From contig NZ_BMZS01000014.1 in assembly GCF_014652915.1 (NCBI RefSeq), forward strand, positions 62,001 through 126,000: a stretch of 64,000 nt of DNA. Direction: 5' to 3'. The notes under the pieces were generated by a model. It saw only the letters and a list, made by a program, of their open reading frames with translations, was not told where the DNA came from and ran no database searches. This document shows, one piece after another, positions 51,152 to 60,660 of this stretch. Made by a program: the position numbers and the translations under genes. The stretch comes from Thalassobaculum fulvum. GTDB lineage: Bacteria > Pseudomonadota > Alphaproteobacteria > Thalassobaculales > Thalassobaculaceae. Position 1 is the stretch's first letter. Each line of letters starts with the position of its first letter.

Positions 51152-53410
51152 TTACTCCGCCGCCTGCTTCATGTTGGCGTCGATCGCCGCCACGATGCGC
51201 GGGGGCGACAGCGGCAGGTCGTGGAAGCGGATGCCGAGCGCGTTGCTGACGGCGTTGCAGACGGCCGCCGGCCCGGGGACCAGCGGCGCCTCGCCGACAC
51301 CGCGCACGCCCTGCGGATGCTTCGGGTTCGGGACCTCGACCATGATGGTGTCGAGCATCGGCAGGTCGGAGCACACCGGCATGCGGTAATCCAGGAAGCT
51401 CGGGTTATCCACCCGGCCCTGCTTGTCGTAGATGTACTCCTCGTTGAGCGCCCACCCGATGCCCTGGGCGACGCCGCCCTGCATCTGGCCCTCGACATAG
51501 GCCGGGTGGATCGCCTTGCCGACGTCCTGCACGCAGGTGTAGCGCAGGATCGTGACGGTCCCGAGATCCACGTCGACCTCGACGTCGCAGATGTGGGTGG
51601 CGAAGCCGCCCTCGGCACCCGTGGTGTTCTGCTGGCTGCCGGCCCCGATCGGCCCGCCGGTCTCGTTCGCCTTGGCGCCGAGCTCGGCCAGGGTCATGGT
51701 CGGGAAGTTGCCGGTGTGCTCGCCGCTCGGGCGGGCCTCGCCGTTCTCCCAGACCACCGCCGAGGCGTCGATGCCCCAGATCTTGGCGGCCCGCTGCTTG
51801 AGCTGCTCGATCACCTTCTCGGTCGACTCGGTGACCACCATGGCCGAGGCGAACAGCACGCGGCTGCCGCCGGTCAGGTTGCTGAAGCCGATGGTGGCGG
51901 TATCGCCGATCAGCACCGAGACCCGGTCGTAGTCGATGCCCAGCAGCTCGGCCGTGATGTTGGCGATCGACGCGCGCGAGCCGCCGATATCCGGGTGGCC
52001 GGTGGTCACCACGACGTTGCCGTCCTCGGTGATGTTCACCTGGGCGCTCGACTCGCCGCCGGCGTTGAACCACCAGCCGTTGGCGACGCCGCGGCCCTGG
52101 AACTTGCCGGTCAGCTTGGTCTTGTAGTGATCGGACTTCAGCGCCGCCTCGATGGTCTGGGCGAAGCCGATGCTCTGGAACACCGGGCCGTGCACCGCCT
52201 TGGTGCCGTCATGGGCGATGTTCTTGAGCCGCATCTCGAGCGGGTCCATGCCGATCGCCTGGGCGACCTCGTCGAGCACGCACTCGACGCCGTAGGCGCC
52301 GATCGGCGCGCCCGGCGCCCGGTAGGCCGCGACCTTCGAGCGGTTGCACACCACGTCGTAGCCGGTCGAGAGCACGTTCGGGATGGCGTACGGCGTGAAC
52401 GAGCACCCGGCCGCCCCGCGGATCGGCGAGCCCGGGAAGGCGCCCGCCTGCAGGTAGAAGGTGCCCTGCCCGGCGACGATGGTGCCGTCCTTCTTGGCGC
52501 CGATCTTCACGGTCATCTTCGCGCCGGAGGTCGGCCCGGTGGCCCGCATCACTTCCTCGCGGGTCATCACCATCTTCACCGGCCGGCCGGACTTGCGCGA
52601 CAGGATCGCCGCCACCGGCTCCAGGTAGACGATGGTCTTGCCGCCGAAGCCGCCGCCGATCTCGGCCGGGATCGCGCGGATGTCGCTCTGCGGGATGCCG
52701 GTCAGGTAGGCGGTCATCGCCCGGACCATGAACTGGCCCTGGCTCGAGCTCCAGACCGTGGTCTTGCCGTCGGCCGCGACGCTGACGGTGCAGGCATGCG
52801 GCTCGATGTAGCCCTGGTGCACCGGCCGGGTCGTGAAGCTGCGCTCGATGATGACGTCGGCCTCGGCGAAGCCGGCCTCGATGTCACCCTTCTTGTGCTC
52901 CAGCTTGCCGGCGATGTTCGACGGCTTGCCCTCGAACTGGATGTGGTCGAACAGCGGCGTCGCGTCCGGCGCGATCGCGTCGTCGATCTCGACCGCCCAC
53001 GGCAGGACCTCGTAGTCGACCTCGATCAGCTTGCACGCCTCGGCCGCGATCTCCGCCGTGGTGGCGGCGACCGCCGCGACCGGGTGGCCGTGGAACAGCG
53101 CCCGCTCGTGGGCCAGCATGTTGCGGGCCATCCAGCGCATGTCCTGGATGCCGAGCGGCACCGCGGTGTCGATCGGGAACTCGACGAAGTCCTTCGCCGT
53201 CGCCACCGCCTTCACACCCGGCAGCGCCTCGGCCTTCGAGGTATCGATGCCGCGGATCTTGGCGTGCGGATGCGGGCTGCGCAGCACCTTCGCCCAGATC
53301 ATCCCGGGCATGCTGTTGTCGGCCGCGTAGCAGGCACGGCCAGTGACCTTGTCGACACCGTCCGGACGGATGGTGCGCTTGCCGATCCACTTGTTGGTCT
53401 GGTCGTTCAT
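51152..53410 (-). CDS. Molybdenum hydroxylase large subunit (xanthine dehydrogenase family), 752 aa
   Basis: This is the molybdopterin-binding catalytic subunit. The a/b hammerhead N-terminal domain (TGRACYAADNSMPGM) is followed by FGGKTIVYLEP, the substrate-loop motif AYRAPGAP (not the AYRCSFR of CO dehydrogenase), QGIGWALNEEY and the active-site Glu segment VRGVGEAPLVPGP. Its AYRAPG places it with general aromatic or aldehyde hydroxylases. ATG 53408-53410 overlaps the stop of the iron-sulfur subunit (ATGA). The substrate is unknown; N-heterocycle hydroxylation would fit the window. A strong intrinsic terminator follows. Confidence 0.94.
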   Translation of the reverse strand: MNDQTNKWIGKRTIRPDGVDKVTGRACYAADNSMPGMIWAKVLRSPHPHAKIRGIDTSKAEALPGVKAVATAKDFVEFPIDTAVPLGIQDMRWMARNMLAHERALFHGHPVAAVAATTAEIAAEACKLIEVDYEVLPWAVEIDDAIAPDATPLFDHIQFEGKPSNIAGKLEHKKGDIEAGFAEADVIIERSFTTRPVHQGYIEPHACTVSVAADGKTTVWSSSQGQFMVRAMTAYLTGIPQSDIRAIPAEIGGGFGGKTIVYLEPVAAILSRKSGRPVKMVMTREEVMRATGPTSGAKMTVKIGAKKDGTIVAGQGTFYLQAGAFPGSPIRGAAGCSFTPYAIPNVLSTGYDVVCNRSKVAAYRAPGAPIGAYGVECVLDEVAQAIGMDPLEMRLKNIAHDGTKAVHGPVFQSIGFAQTIEAALKSDHYKTKLTGKFQGRGVANGWWFNAGGESSAQVNITEDGNVVVTTGHPDIGGSRASIANITAELLGIDYDRVSVLIGDTATIGFSNLTGGSRVLFASAMVVTESTEKVIEQLKQRAAKIWGIDASAVVWENGEARPSGEHTGNFPTMTLAELGAKANETGGPIGAGSQQNTTGAEGGFATHICDVEVDVDLGTVTILRYTCVQDVGKAIHPAYVEGQMQGGVAQGIGWALNEEYIYDKQGRVDNPSFLDYRMPVCSDLPMLDTIMVEVPNPKHPQGVRGVGEAPLVPGPAAVCNAVSNALGIRFHDLPLSPPRIVAAIDANMKQAAE

Positions 53411-53889
53411 CGGGCAGCCTCCCGCATCTCGGCGGCGGTCTCCATGACCGCGCGGACGATCTTGTCGTAACCGGTGCACCGGCACAGGTTGCCGGCGAGC
53501 CAGTAGCGCACCTCGGTCTCGGACGGATCGGGGTTGCGCTCCAGCAGCGACTTGGCGGCGACCAGCACGCCGGGCGTGCAGATCCCGCACTGCAGGGCGG
53601 CCAGCTCCAGGAACTTCTGCTGCAGCGGATGCAGCTTCTCGCCCTCGGCCATGCCCTCGATGGTCGCGATCTCGTGGCCCTCGGCCTCAGCCGCCAGCAT
53701 CAGGCAGGAGCACACCAGCCGGCCGTCGACGGTGATGCTGCAGGCGCCGCAGTCGCCGGTGCCGCAGCCCTCCTTGGCACCGGTCAGGCCGAGCGGCCCG
53801 CGCAGCGCGTCCAGCATGCTGTCCGCCGGATCGCACAGGAACTCGGTCGGGTCCCCGTTGATGGTGGTGGTGACGTGAATCTTCGCCAT
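53407..53889 (-). CDS. Molybdenum hydroxylase [2Fe-2S] subunit, 160 aa
   Basis: This is the small iron-sulfur subunit with the plant-ferredoxin cluster motif in KEGCGTGDCGACSITVDG plus a further Cys (about 41-62). The second, helical cluster motif is GICTPGVLVAAKSLL with GNLCRCTGYDKIV (about 100-145). Length is typical (150-165). It transfers electrons from the Mo site to the FAD subunit. ATG 53887-53889 lies just after the FAD-subunit stop. Confidence 0.96.
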   Translation of the reverse strand: MAKIHVTTTINGDPTEFLCDPADSMLDALRGPLGLTGAKEGCGTGDCGACSITVDGRLVCSCLMLAAEAEGHEIATIEGMAEGEKLHPLQQKFLELAALQCGICTPGVLVAAKSLLERNPDPSETEVRYWLAGNLCRCTGYDKIVRAVMETAAEMREAAR

Positions 53890-53893
53890 GACC

Positions 53894-54763
53894 TCAATTC
53901 CCCTTGGCGCGTTCGGCGGCGATCGCGGCGGTGCGCTTGAGCAGCACGCCGGCGACCTTGGTTCGATAGGCGATGGTGCCGCGCTTGTCGTCGATCGGGC
54001 GGCAGGCGGCGCTGCAGGCGGCAGCGGCGGCGTCCAGCGCCGCGTCGTCCAGCTTGCTGCCGATCAGCGCCTTGGCGGCGTCCTCGACCAGCAGCACCGT
54101 CGGCGCGACCGCCCCCAGGCCGACCCGGGCCGCCGTGCACACGCCGTTCTCCAGCGTCAGGCTGACGCCGACGCCGACCACCGCGATGTCCATCTCGGTG
54201 CGCGGGATCATCCGCAGGTAGGCGTCGCCCGACCCCTTCGGGCGCGGCGGCAGGGTGAAGCTGACCAGGATCTCGCCCGGCTTCAGGTTGGTCTTGCCCG
54301 GTCCCGCAGGCACGTCCTCGACCTTCAGCTCGCGGCGGCCGTCCGGCCCCTGCACGGTGACGACCGCGCCGGCGGCGACCAGGGCCGGCACGCTGTCGGC
54401 GGCCGGCGAGCCGTTGCATAGATTGCCGCCCATCGAGGCACGGCCCTGCACCTGGGTCGAGCCGATCAGGTTGAAGCCTTCCAGCACGCCCGGCCAGACC
54501 TGACCGAACGTCGGATGCTCGGCGAGCGCAGCACCGGAGACCGCGGCCCCGACCCTGAAGCCGCCGTCGGCGGTCTGCTCGACCGCGGTCATCTCCGCGA
54601 TCTTCTTGATGTCGACGATCAGGCCCGGCTTCACCATGCCGGAGCGCATCTGCACCAGAAGGTCGGTGCCGCCGGCGAGAATACGGGCAGCGCCCGCCGC
54701 CGCGGCGTAGGCACCGACCGCTTCGTCGAGCGTCTGCGGTGCCAGATATCGCATATCCGTCAT
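53894..54763 (-). CDS. Molybdenum hydroxylase FAD-binding subunit, 289 aa
   Basis: This is the medium subunit of the CoxM/FAD_binding_5 family. FAD motifs are ILAGGTDLLVQM (about 28-39) and SMGGNLCNGSPAADSVPALVA (about 111-130, quoted in part). ATG 54761-54763 with GGGA 7 bases upstream is chosen; a longer in-frame start at 54892 lacks support. Gene order is FAD, Fe-S, Mo, as in many CO dehydrogenase-like operons. Mo cofactor chaperones are not in the window. Confidence 0.93.
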   Translation of the reverse strand: MTDMRYLAPQTLDEAVGAYAAAAGAARILAGGTDLLVQMRSGMVKPGLIVDIKKIAEMTAVEQTADGGFRVGAAVSGAALAEHPTFGQVWPGVLEGFNLIGSTQVQGRASMGGNLCNGSPAADSVPALVAAGAVVTVQGPDGRRELKVEDVPAGPGKTNLKPGEILVSFTLPPRPKGSGDAYLRMIPRTEMDIAVVGVGVSLTLENGVCTAARVGLGAVAPTVLLVEDAAKALIGSKLDDAALDAAAAACSAACRPIDDKRGTIAYRTKVAGVLLKRTAAIAAERAKGN

Positions 54764-55174
54764 CGTTGTTCCCGTGTTCGTTTCCGCTGCCCGCTTCCCC
54801 CCTTGGATCGGGAGCCTGACCTGTTCCAGGTCCGCGGCGTGGGGCAAGGCTACGACGGCAGAAACGATAGGAACAGCCCCCAAAGCCGGCATAGCGGGTT
54901 CGAAAATTGCAGAATCGTTCGACGGCGGTCGGGAACCGCCGCCTGAAGTGCAGGAATGGAATTGGTCTCATGCTGAGGGTAGCGCGGCCGGCCCATCTCC
55001 ACCGGCAACTCCGCGAGACCGGCCGGCGTCGGAAGGGCCCGGACCCGGGCTCCGGCCACCGCCCCGTGCTTGCACCGGGACCGTTCGCCGTGACTTGATT
55101 TCGCCCGGTCACCCGCGTCTGCGTCCACCCGACGGGCGGCCCGGAAGCAGAAACCGGACGCGGGAGCGTGGGTC
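54764..55174. other. 411-base spacer between the Mo hydroxylase and GMC genes
   Basis: Promoters for both divergent units must lie here. I find no credible gene. A short minus-strand frame (54850-55176) has skewed composition and no motif. A 7-base-pair hairpin with a 5-base loop occurs at 54923-54941 (CGGCGGT/ACCGCCG). A locally AT-richer stretch CGAAAATTGCAGAATCG (about 54901-54917) is the best candidate promoter area. Nothing else is evident. Confidence 0.5.
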
Positions 55175-56794
55175 ATGGAGGAGTACGACTACGTCGTGGT
55201 CGGCGCCGGGTCGGCCGGGGCGGTCGTGGCCAACCGGCTGTCGGCGGACCCGCGCAACCGGGTGCTGCTCCTGGAAGCCGGCCCGGCCGGCCATCCCTGG
55301 ACCCATGTCCCGGTCGGCTACGCCAAGCTGGTCTGCAACCCGGCGGTCAACTGGCTGTACAGCTCGGAGCCCGACGCCAACACCGCCGGCCGACGGATCC
55401 CGGTGCCGCGCGGCCGCATGCTCGGCGGCTCCAGCGCCATCAACGGCCTCGCCTTCGTGCGCGGCCAGGCCCAGGATTTCGACGGCTGGGCGCAGATGGG
55501 CAATGCCGGCTGGAGCCATGCCGACGTGCTGCCGTACTTCAAGCGCATGGAGCGCTACGAGGGCGGCGGCGACGACGCGTTGCGCGGCCGCGACGGGCCG
55601 CTGCGGGTGACCGACCCGCAGCCGCGCGACCCGTTGTACCGGGCCCTGATCGCGGCTGCCGGCGAGGTCGGCATCCCTCACAACCCGGACTACAACGGCG
55701 CCCGCCAGGACGGCATCGCCATGAGCCAGGCGACCATCGCGTCGCGCCGGCGCATGAGCACGGCGCGCGCCTACCTGGACCCGGTGCGCCGGCGCCCGAA
55801 CCTGCGGGTCGAGACCGGCGCCCTCGCCGAGCGGCTGATGCTCGACGGCACACGCTGCGTCGGCGTCCGCTACGCGGTCGGCGGGCAGACCCGCGAGGCC
55901 CGTGCCGGCCACGAGGTGGTGGTGAGCGGCGGGTCGATCAATTCGCCGCAGCTGCTGGAACTGTCGGGCATCGGCCAGCCGGACCGGCTGCGCGACCTTG
56001 GCATCGAGGTCCGCTGCGCCCTGCCGGGGGTCGGCGAGAACCTGCGCGACCACTACGCGCCGCGCACCCGCTGGGCGATCGGCGCGCGCGGCTATTCCTT
56101 CAACGATCTCGGCCGCGGCCTCGGGCTGGTCCGGCAGGCGGTCCGCTATGCCGTGAACGGCGGCGGCATGATCGGCATGGTGGCGGCGCCGATCCGGGCC
56201 TTCGTGCGCTCGCGCGAGGGCCTGGAGGCGCCCGACCTGCTGCTCGGCTGGGTGCCGATGCTGACCGAGCCGGGACCGAACGGCCCGGTGCTGTCGCGGC
56301 GCTCCGGCATGACCTGCTACGCCCACCCGATGCGGCCGGAGAGCAAGGGCAGCGTCCACGCCACCTCGGCCGACCCGCGCCGGGCGCCGGCGATCACGTT
56401 CAACTTCCTGTCGGCGCCGGTCGACGCGGCCTTGACCGCGTGCGCCGTCCGGGTCGCCCGCTCGATCATGACGGCGCCGGCGATGACTCCGCTGCGGGTC
56501 ACCGAGCTGGCCCCCGGGGCGGCCGCCGAGAGCGACGACGAGATCCTCGACTGGGTCCGGCAGGCGGCCGAGACCACCTACCACCCGGTCGGCACCTGCC
56601 GGATGGGCCAGGACGGCCAAGCGGTCGTCGACGCCCGGCTGCGGGTCCGCGGCATCGCCGGGCTGCGGGTCGCCGACGCCTCGATCATGCCGACCCTGAC
56701 GTCCGGCAACACCAACGCCCCGGTCATCATGATCGGCGAGAAGGCCGCCGACATGATCCTGCAGGACGCGGCAGCACGGTCGAGACGTGATTGA
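55175..56794 (+). CDS. GMC family oxidoreductase (choline dehydrogenase-like), 539 aa
   Basis: This is a flavin alcohol dehydrogenase or oxidase with the FAD motif [14 protein letters not shown] (10-23) and the GMC signature [18 protein letters not shown] (about 80-97). Catalytic His appears in [11 protein letters not shown] (about 468-478) and Asn/His-region GNTNAPV near the end. ATG 55175 has GGAG upstream. No signal peptide is present, so it is cytoplasmic. It is followed 73 bases later by the GalB-like gene on the same strand. The substrate alcohol is unknown. Confidence 0.93.
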   Translation: MEEYDYVVVGAGSAGAVVANRLSADPRNRVLLLEAGPAGHPWTHVPVGYAKLVCNPAVNWLYSSEPDANTAGRRIPVPRGRMLGGSSAINGLAFVRGQAQDFDGWAQMGNAGWSHADVLPYFKRMERYEGGGDDALRGRDGPLRVTDPQPRDPLYRALIAAAGEVGIPHNPDYNGARQDGIAMSQATIASRRRMSTARAYLDPVRRRPNLRVETGALAERLMLDGTRCVGVRYAVGGQTREARAGHEVVVSGGSINSPQLLELSGIGQPDRLRDLGIEVRCALPGVGENLRDHYAPRTRWAIGARGYSFNDLGRGLGLVRQAVRYAVNGGGMIGMVAAPIRAFVRSREGLEAPDLLLGWVPMLTEPGPNGPVLSRRSGMTCYAHPMRPESKGSVHATSADPRRAPAITFNFLSAPVDAALTACAVRVARSIMTAPAMTPLRVTELAPGAAAESDDEILDWVRQAAETTYHPVGTCRMGQDGQAVVDARLRVRGIAGLRVADASIMPTLTSGNTNAPVIMIGEKAADMILQDAAARSRRD

Positions 56795-56867
56795 GTTTGC
56801 AACCGCAGCGGTGTTGCCGGACCCTCCGCATGATCTGGAGCATGGCTCCGACAAGAGAGGACCGGTG

Positions 56868-57602
56868 ATGGCTGACAGGAAGACGGCGCTGGTGATCAGC
56901 GCCCACGCAGCCGATTTCGTCTGGCGCTGTGGCGGCGCCATCGCGCTGCACCAGAAGCTCGGCTACGAGGTGACCGTCGTCTGCCTGTCGTACGGCGAGC
57001 GGGGCGAGAGCGCCAAGCTGTGGAAGCAGCCCGGCGTGACGCTGGATGCCGTGAAGGCCGCGCGCCGCAATGAAGCCGAGAACGCGGCGAAGGCGCTCGA
57101 CGTGCACGACATCCAGTTCATGGACCTGGGCGACTATCCGCTGGTCGTCGACCAGGACGCCAAGTTCAAGCTGGTCGACATCGTCCGCGCGGTGCAGCCG
57201 CGCTTCATGATGTCCCACTCCAAGTACGACCCGTACAACACCGACCACATGTACGCGACCGAGATCGCCATGGAGGTCCGGATGATCGCCCAGGCCTGGG
57301 GTCACAACCCCGGCCAGAAGGTGCTCGGCGCGCCGCAGCTCTACCTGTTCGAGCCGCACCAGACCGAGCAGATGGGCTGGGTTCCCAACGTGTTCCTGGA
57401 CATCACCGAGGTCTGGGACAAGAAGCGCGCCGCCATCGAGTGCATGGAGGGCCAGCACCACCTCTGGGACTACTACACCAACGTCGCCCAGAACCGGGCC
57501 AACCACTTCCGTCGCAACTCCGGCGGCCAGGCCGGCGGGCGCGACGCCAAGTACGCCGAGGGCTTCCAGGCGGTCTACCCGGTCTGCGTGGACGAGCTGT
57601 GA
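56868..57602 (+). CDS. galB: PIG-L fold 4-oxalomesaconate hydratase-like protein (GalB type), 244 aa
   Basis: The PIG-L/LmbE deacetylase fold carries the motif [13 protein letters not shown] (metal ligands H13 and D16) in place of AHPDDE. It also has [22 protein letters not shown] and [16 protein letters not shown]. This combination matches Pseudomonas GalB, the 4-oxalomesaconate hydratase of gallate degradation, rather than a sugar deacetylase. ATG 56868 has GAGAGGA upstream and gives the GalB-like N terminus; an ATG at 56787 does not. Other gallate-pathway genes (ring dioxygenase, CHA aldolase) are not in the window. Confidence 0.82.
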   Translation: MADRKTALVISAHAADFVWRCGGAIALHQKLGYEVTVVCLSYGERGESAKLWKQPGVTLDAVKAARRNEAENAAKALDVHDIQFMDLGDYPLVVDQDAKFKLVDIVRAVQPRFMMSHSKYDPYNTDHMYATEIAMEVRMIAQAWGHNPGQKVLGAPQLYLFEPHQTEQMGWVPNVFLDITEVWDKKRAAIECMEGQHHLWDYYTNVAQNRANHFRRNSGGQAGGRDAKYAEGFQAVYPVCVDEL

Positions 57603-57660
57603 TTGGGCGCCGCCATGGTGCCCGAGGCGCAGGGCAGCAGATTCCGGAGGAACCGGCCCC

Positions 57661-59364
57661 TCAGTTCCGGCCGGCCAGGCTCATGGCCGCGAGATAGCCG
57701 AACACCAGGGCCGGGCCGAGCGTGATCCCGGGGCCCGGATAGCAGCCGGCCATCACCGAGTTCATGTCGTTGCCGCAGGCGTACAGGCCGGGGACCGGGT
57801 TGCCGGCCGCATCCAGGACCCGCCCGTCCGGCCCGGTCGCCAGGCCGGACGCGGTCCCGAGGTCGCCCGGGTACAGCGCCACCGCATAGAACGGCGGCCT
57901 GACCAGCGGCCGCATCGCCGGGTTCGGCCGGTTGCCGGCGTCGCCGACATAGCGGTGATAGGCGTTGCCGCCGCGGCCGAACTGGCGGTCGATGCCCTCC
58001 TCGGCATCCACGTTGTACTGCCGAACGGTCTCCTCGAGGCCTCCCGGGTCGACGCCGAGTTGCTCCGCCAGCCCGCGCAAGGTCGGCGCCGAGACCAGGT
58101 AGCCGCTCTTCAGATGGCACGAGAGCCGCAGGGTCATCGGCTTCACCGCCCCCAGCCCGTAGCGCCACAGCGAGGTCGCGTCGCAGACCAGGAAGCACGG
58201 CACCGTCCCGTGCTCGGCATCGGCCCGCATCACCGCCTGAACGAACTCGTGATAGGAGTCCGACTCATTGGTGAAGCGCCGCCCGTCCCGGCCGACGGCC
58301 AGCATGCCGGGCTTGCCGCGGTCGGTCACGGTGTGCGGGTAGACCGCCGCCTCGCCGCCGTCCCGGGTGAACCGCGACACCGGGACCCAGAACGCGCCGC
58401 TCGAATTGCCGTCCGGGATCCGCCCGCCGGCGGCGAGCCCGAGACCGATGCCGTCTCCGGTGTTGCCGGCCGGCACCGCCGACAGCGGCCCGGCCAGCGC
58501 CGGCAGCAGCTGCGCGCGCATCGCCTGGTTCCGGGAGAACCCGCCGGTCGCCAACACCACGCCGCGACGCGCCTCGACGGCGACCGGGCCGGACGGCGTC
58601 GCGACCTCGACCCCGGCGACCCGCCCGCCCTCGACCGTCAGGCGACGGACGTCGGCGCCCAGCCGGACCGCGACACGCTGGTCGATCAGCGACCTCGCCA
58701 GCCGGGCCGCCAGCGCGTTGCCGAGGACCAGGTTCGCGCCCCGGTGCAAACGCAGGCGCTGCACCGCGTAACTCGACACCAGGCGGAGCACCCGCAGCGC
58801 CGACCGCAGCGACTTGAACACCCGCCGGAAGTGCACGATGTCGGGCCGGGCGACCATCATGCCGTCGAACAGCGTGAACTCCGGCAGCGGCGGCCGCAGC
58901 AGGGCGAACGCCGCGCCCAGCTCGCGGGCGTCGAACGCCACCGGTTCCAGCACCCGCCCGGCCAGCACCGCCCCCGGCAGGTCCGGGTAGTAGTCCGGGT
59001 AGAACGGCACCGGCGCCAGTTGCACCGCGGTGTTGCGGGTGAGATAGTCGACCGCTTCGCCGGCCCGTTCCAGGAACGCCTCGCGCAGCTCCGCCCCGAC
59101 CCGGTCGCCGACCACGGCGTCGAGATAGGTCCGTGCCTGCGCCACCGAGTCCGTGTTCCCGGCAGCCGCCGCCAAGGCGTTGCCGGGCGCCCACACCATG
59201 CCGCCCGAGATGGCCGTGGTCCCGCCGAGCAGCGGGGTCTTCTCGAGCAGCAGGACCTCGAGCCCCTCGCGGGCGGCGACGGCTGCGGCGGTCATGCCGC
59301 CCGCCCCGGCGCCGAGCACCACAACGTCGTATGGCCGGCTGAGATCGGCCTCACCGAACACCAC
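57661..59364 (-). CDS. 3-Ketosteroid dehydrogenase-like FAD oxidoreductase, 567 aa
   Basis: This is a flavoprotein of the KSTD/fumarate reductase family with GAGAGGMTAAAVAAREG (18-34), GGTTAISGGMVWAPGN (47-62), GVVLATGGFSRNQ and the C-terminal GNDMNSVMAGCYPGPGITLGPALVFGY (quoted in part as NDMNSVMAGCYPGPG). The KSTD Tyr-containing end motif supports 1,2-dehydrogenation of a cyclic ketone, but the substrate is not certain. GTG 59362-59364 has GAGG 7 bases upstream. The upstream edge overlaps the trace of an SDR gene on the other strand. Confidence 0.9.
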   Translation of the reverse strand: MVFGEADLSRPYDVVVLGAGAGGMTAAAVAAREGLEVLLLEKTPLLGGTTAISGGMVWAPGNALAAAAGNTDSVAQARTYLDAVVGDRVGAELREAFLERAGEAVDYLTRNTAVQLAPVPFYPDYYPDLPGAVLAGRVLEPVAFDARELGAAFALLRPPLPEFTLFDGMMVARPDIVHFRRVFKSLRSALRVLRLVSSYAVQRLRLHRGANLVLGNALAARLARSLIDQRVAVRLGADVRRLTVEGGRVAGVEVATPSGPVAVEARRGVVLATGGFSRNQAMRAQLLPALAGPLSAVPAGNTGDGIGLGLAAGGRIPDGNSSGAFWVPVSRFTRDGGEAAVYPHTVTDRGKPGMLAVGRDGRRFTNESDSYHEFVQAVMRADAEHGTVPCFLVCDATSLWRYGLGAVKPMTLRLSCHLKSGYLVSAPTLRGLAEQLGVDPGGLEETVRQYNVDAEEGIDRQFGRGGNAYHRYVGDAGNRPNPAMRPLVRPPFYAVALYPGDLGTASGLATGPDGRVLDAAGNPVPGLYACGNDMNSVMAGCYPGPGITLGPALVFGYLAAMSLAGRN

Positions 59365-59365
59365 G

Positions 59366-59431
59366 CAGAACCTCGCGACCTATTCCTGGATCGACGGGCA
59401 GATCGTGCAGACCGACGGCGGCATGGTCTAG
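59366..59431 (+). pseudogene. C-terminal remnant of a short-chain dehydrogenase
   Basis: On the plus strand the last codons before TAG 59429-59431 read SWIDGQIVQTDGGMV, the classical SDR end (GQ-x-x-x-x-DGG). No Rossmann domain, YxxxK or start precedes it in frame; upstream bases are the coding sequence of the divergent flavoprotein. It looks like a fragment of a deleted gene. Confidence 0.6.
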
Positions 59432-59479
59432 GCTGCCGCCGGTTCCAGGCATCAACACCCCAGCCCGAGAGCACCGACA

Positions 59480-59839
59480 ATGAGAAAAGCCTTCATCCGG
59501 AACATCGCCGAAGTCGAGTGGAAGGAGTTTCCGGCACATCACGGCGGCGCGCTGTCCAAGCCGCTGGTGGCGGCCGACAATTCGGATGCCCGCCTGATCG
59601 ACCACCGGATCTCGTGCTACCAGCCGATGGCCTATGTGGAGCGCCATGCACACAAGGTGCAGGAACAGGTCTACCACGTGCTGGAGGGCGAGGGCCTGAT
59701 GGAGATCGCCGGCGAGAAGCGCGTAGTGCGGCGCCACGACGTGATCTTCATCCCACCCGGGATCGAGCACGCGATCAGCAACACCGGCCTGGTCGACCTG
59801 GTGTTCCTGGTGATCACCACGCCGATGACCGACGAGTGA
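59480..59839 (+). CDS. Cupin domain protein, 119 aa
   Basis: This is a single small beta-barrel cupin with both conserved motifs: ERHAHKVQEQVYHVLEGEG (metal ligands H56, H58, E62) and IPPGIEHAIS (H97). It probably binds Mn, Fe or Zn; the role may be isomerase, dioxygenase or ligand sensor. The context of oxidoreductases suggests a catabolic enzyme or accessory, but the substrate cannot be read. It is convergent with the SDR gene and separated from it by a hairpin. Confidence 0.87.
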   Translation: MRKAFIRNIAEVEWKEFPAHHGGALSKPLVAADNSDARLIDHRISCYQPMAYVERHAHKVQEQVYHVLEGEGLMEIAGEKRVVRRHDVIFIPPGIEHAISNTGLVDLVFLVITTPMTDE

Positions 59840-59848
59840 GCGACCTGT

Positions 59849-59868
59849 CCGGGGATTTCAATCCCCGG
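59849..59868. terminator. Bidirectional terminator-like hairpin between cupin and SDR genes
   Basis: An 8-base-pair stem (59849-59856 with 59861-59868, CCGGGGAT/ATCCCCGG) with loop TTCA covers the SDR stop codon (59858-59860) and lies 10 bases after the cupin stop. There is no long T-run. Confidence 0.55.
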
Positions 59869-60649
59869 GCCCCTCGCCGCGCACGCCGCCATAGGCCGAC
59901 CACGGCGTCGCCACCAGGTAGCCGGCGTCGACCGGCAGGGTCACGCCGGTGATCGCCGAGGCCAGGTCGGACGCCAGGAAGGTGACGGCCCCGGCGATTT
60001 CCTCGGCCCGCACCAGCCGGCCGAGGGCGCTGCTGCCGGCGAGCGTGCCGGCCTCCAGCGTCCCGGTCGCGAAGCCGCGCTCCAGGGCCGGCGTCTCGGT
60101 GAAGCCGGGGGCGACCGCGTTGACCCGCACACCGCGCCGCCCCCACTCGCCGGCCAGGCATTCCGCCAGGTTGATGATGGCGGCCTTGGCCGGCCCGTAG
60201 GAGTGCAGCGGCCCGGACCGCATGCCGGCGACCGACGCGATCACCACGATCGCGCCCCTGCCCCGCCCGGCCATCCGGGTGCCGACCTCGGCACAGCAGG
60301 CATAGGTGCCGCGCAGATGGATGCGCTGCACCAGGTCCCACTCCTTCCACGACAGCTCGCCCGGCGGCAGGGTGCGCTGAAGCACGCCGGCGCAGGTCAC
60401 CAGGACGTCGATCGGGCCGACCTCGCGCTCGACCGCGTCGACCGCCTCGGCCACCGCCTGCTCGTCGCCGACGTCGATCCGACGGAACGTCCCGCCGACC
60501 GACTTGGCGACGCCCTCGCCGGCGGCGGCATCGCGGTCGGCCACCACCACCCGGGCGCCGGCGGCGGCCAGCGCTTCCGCACAGGCCCGGCCGATTCCGC
60601 TGGCCCCGCCGGTCACCAGTGCCGTGCGATCTCCGAAATCCAGGTTCAC
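59858..60649 (-). CDS. Short-chain dehydrogenase/reductase (SDR), 263 aa
   Basis: This is a classical NAD(P)-dependent SDR with TGGASGIG (13-20) and the catalytic S139 and YxxxK (Y151, K155; SYGPAK). The usual NAG and second catalytic Asn positions appear as CAG (86-88) and H111. The acidic residue after strand 2 (VVVADRD) suggests NAD preference. The GTG start (60647-60649) has GGAGG 9 bases upstream. It is divergent from the 2-oxoacid dehydrogenase cluster across an AT-rich spacer. Diacetyl/acetoin reductase activity would suit that neighbour but is inference. Confidence 0.9.
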   Translation of the reverse strand: MNLDFGDRTALVTGGASGIGRACAEALAAAGARVVVADRDAAAGEGVAKSVGGTFRRIDVGDEQAVAEAVDAVEREVGPIDVLVTCAGVLQRTLPPGELSWKEWDLVQRIHLRGTYACCAEVGTRMAGRGRGAIVVIASVAGMRSGPLHSYGPAKAAIINLAECLAGEWGRRGVRVNAVAPGFTETPALERGFATGTLEAGTLAGSSALGRLVRAEEIAGAVTFLASDLASAITGVTLPVDAGYLVATPWSAYGGVRGEGPGD

Positions 60650-60660
60650 CGTCCCATTCC

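Noticed and set aside
54850-55176. 108-residue minus-strand frame in the spacer before the GMC gene
   Set aside because: It has no ribosome-binding site or recognisable motif, and its start overlaps the GMC gene's first bases. It is probably chance.
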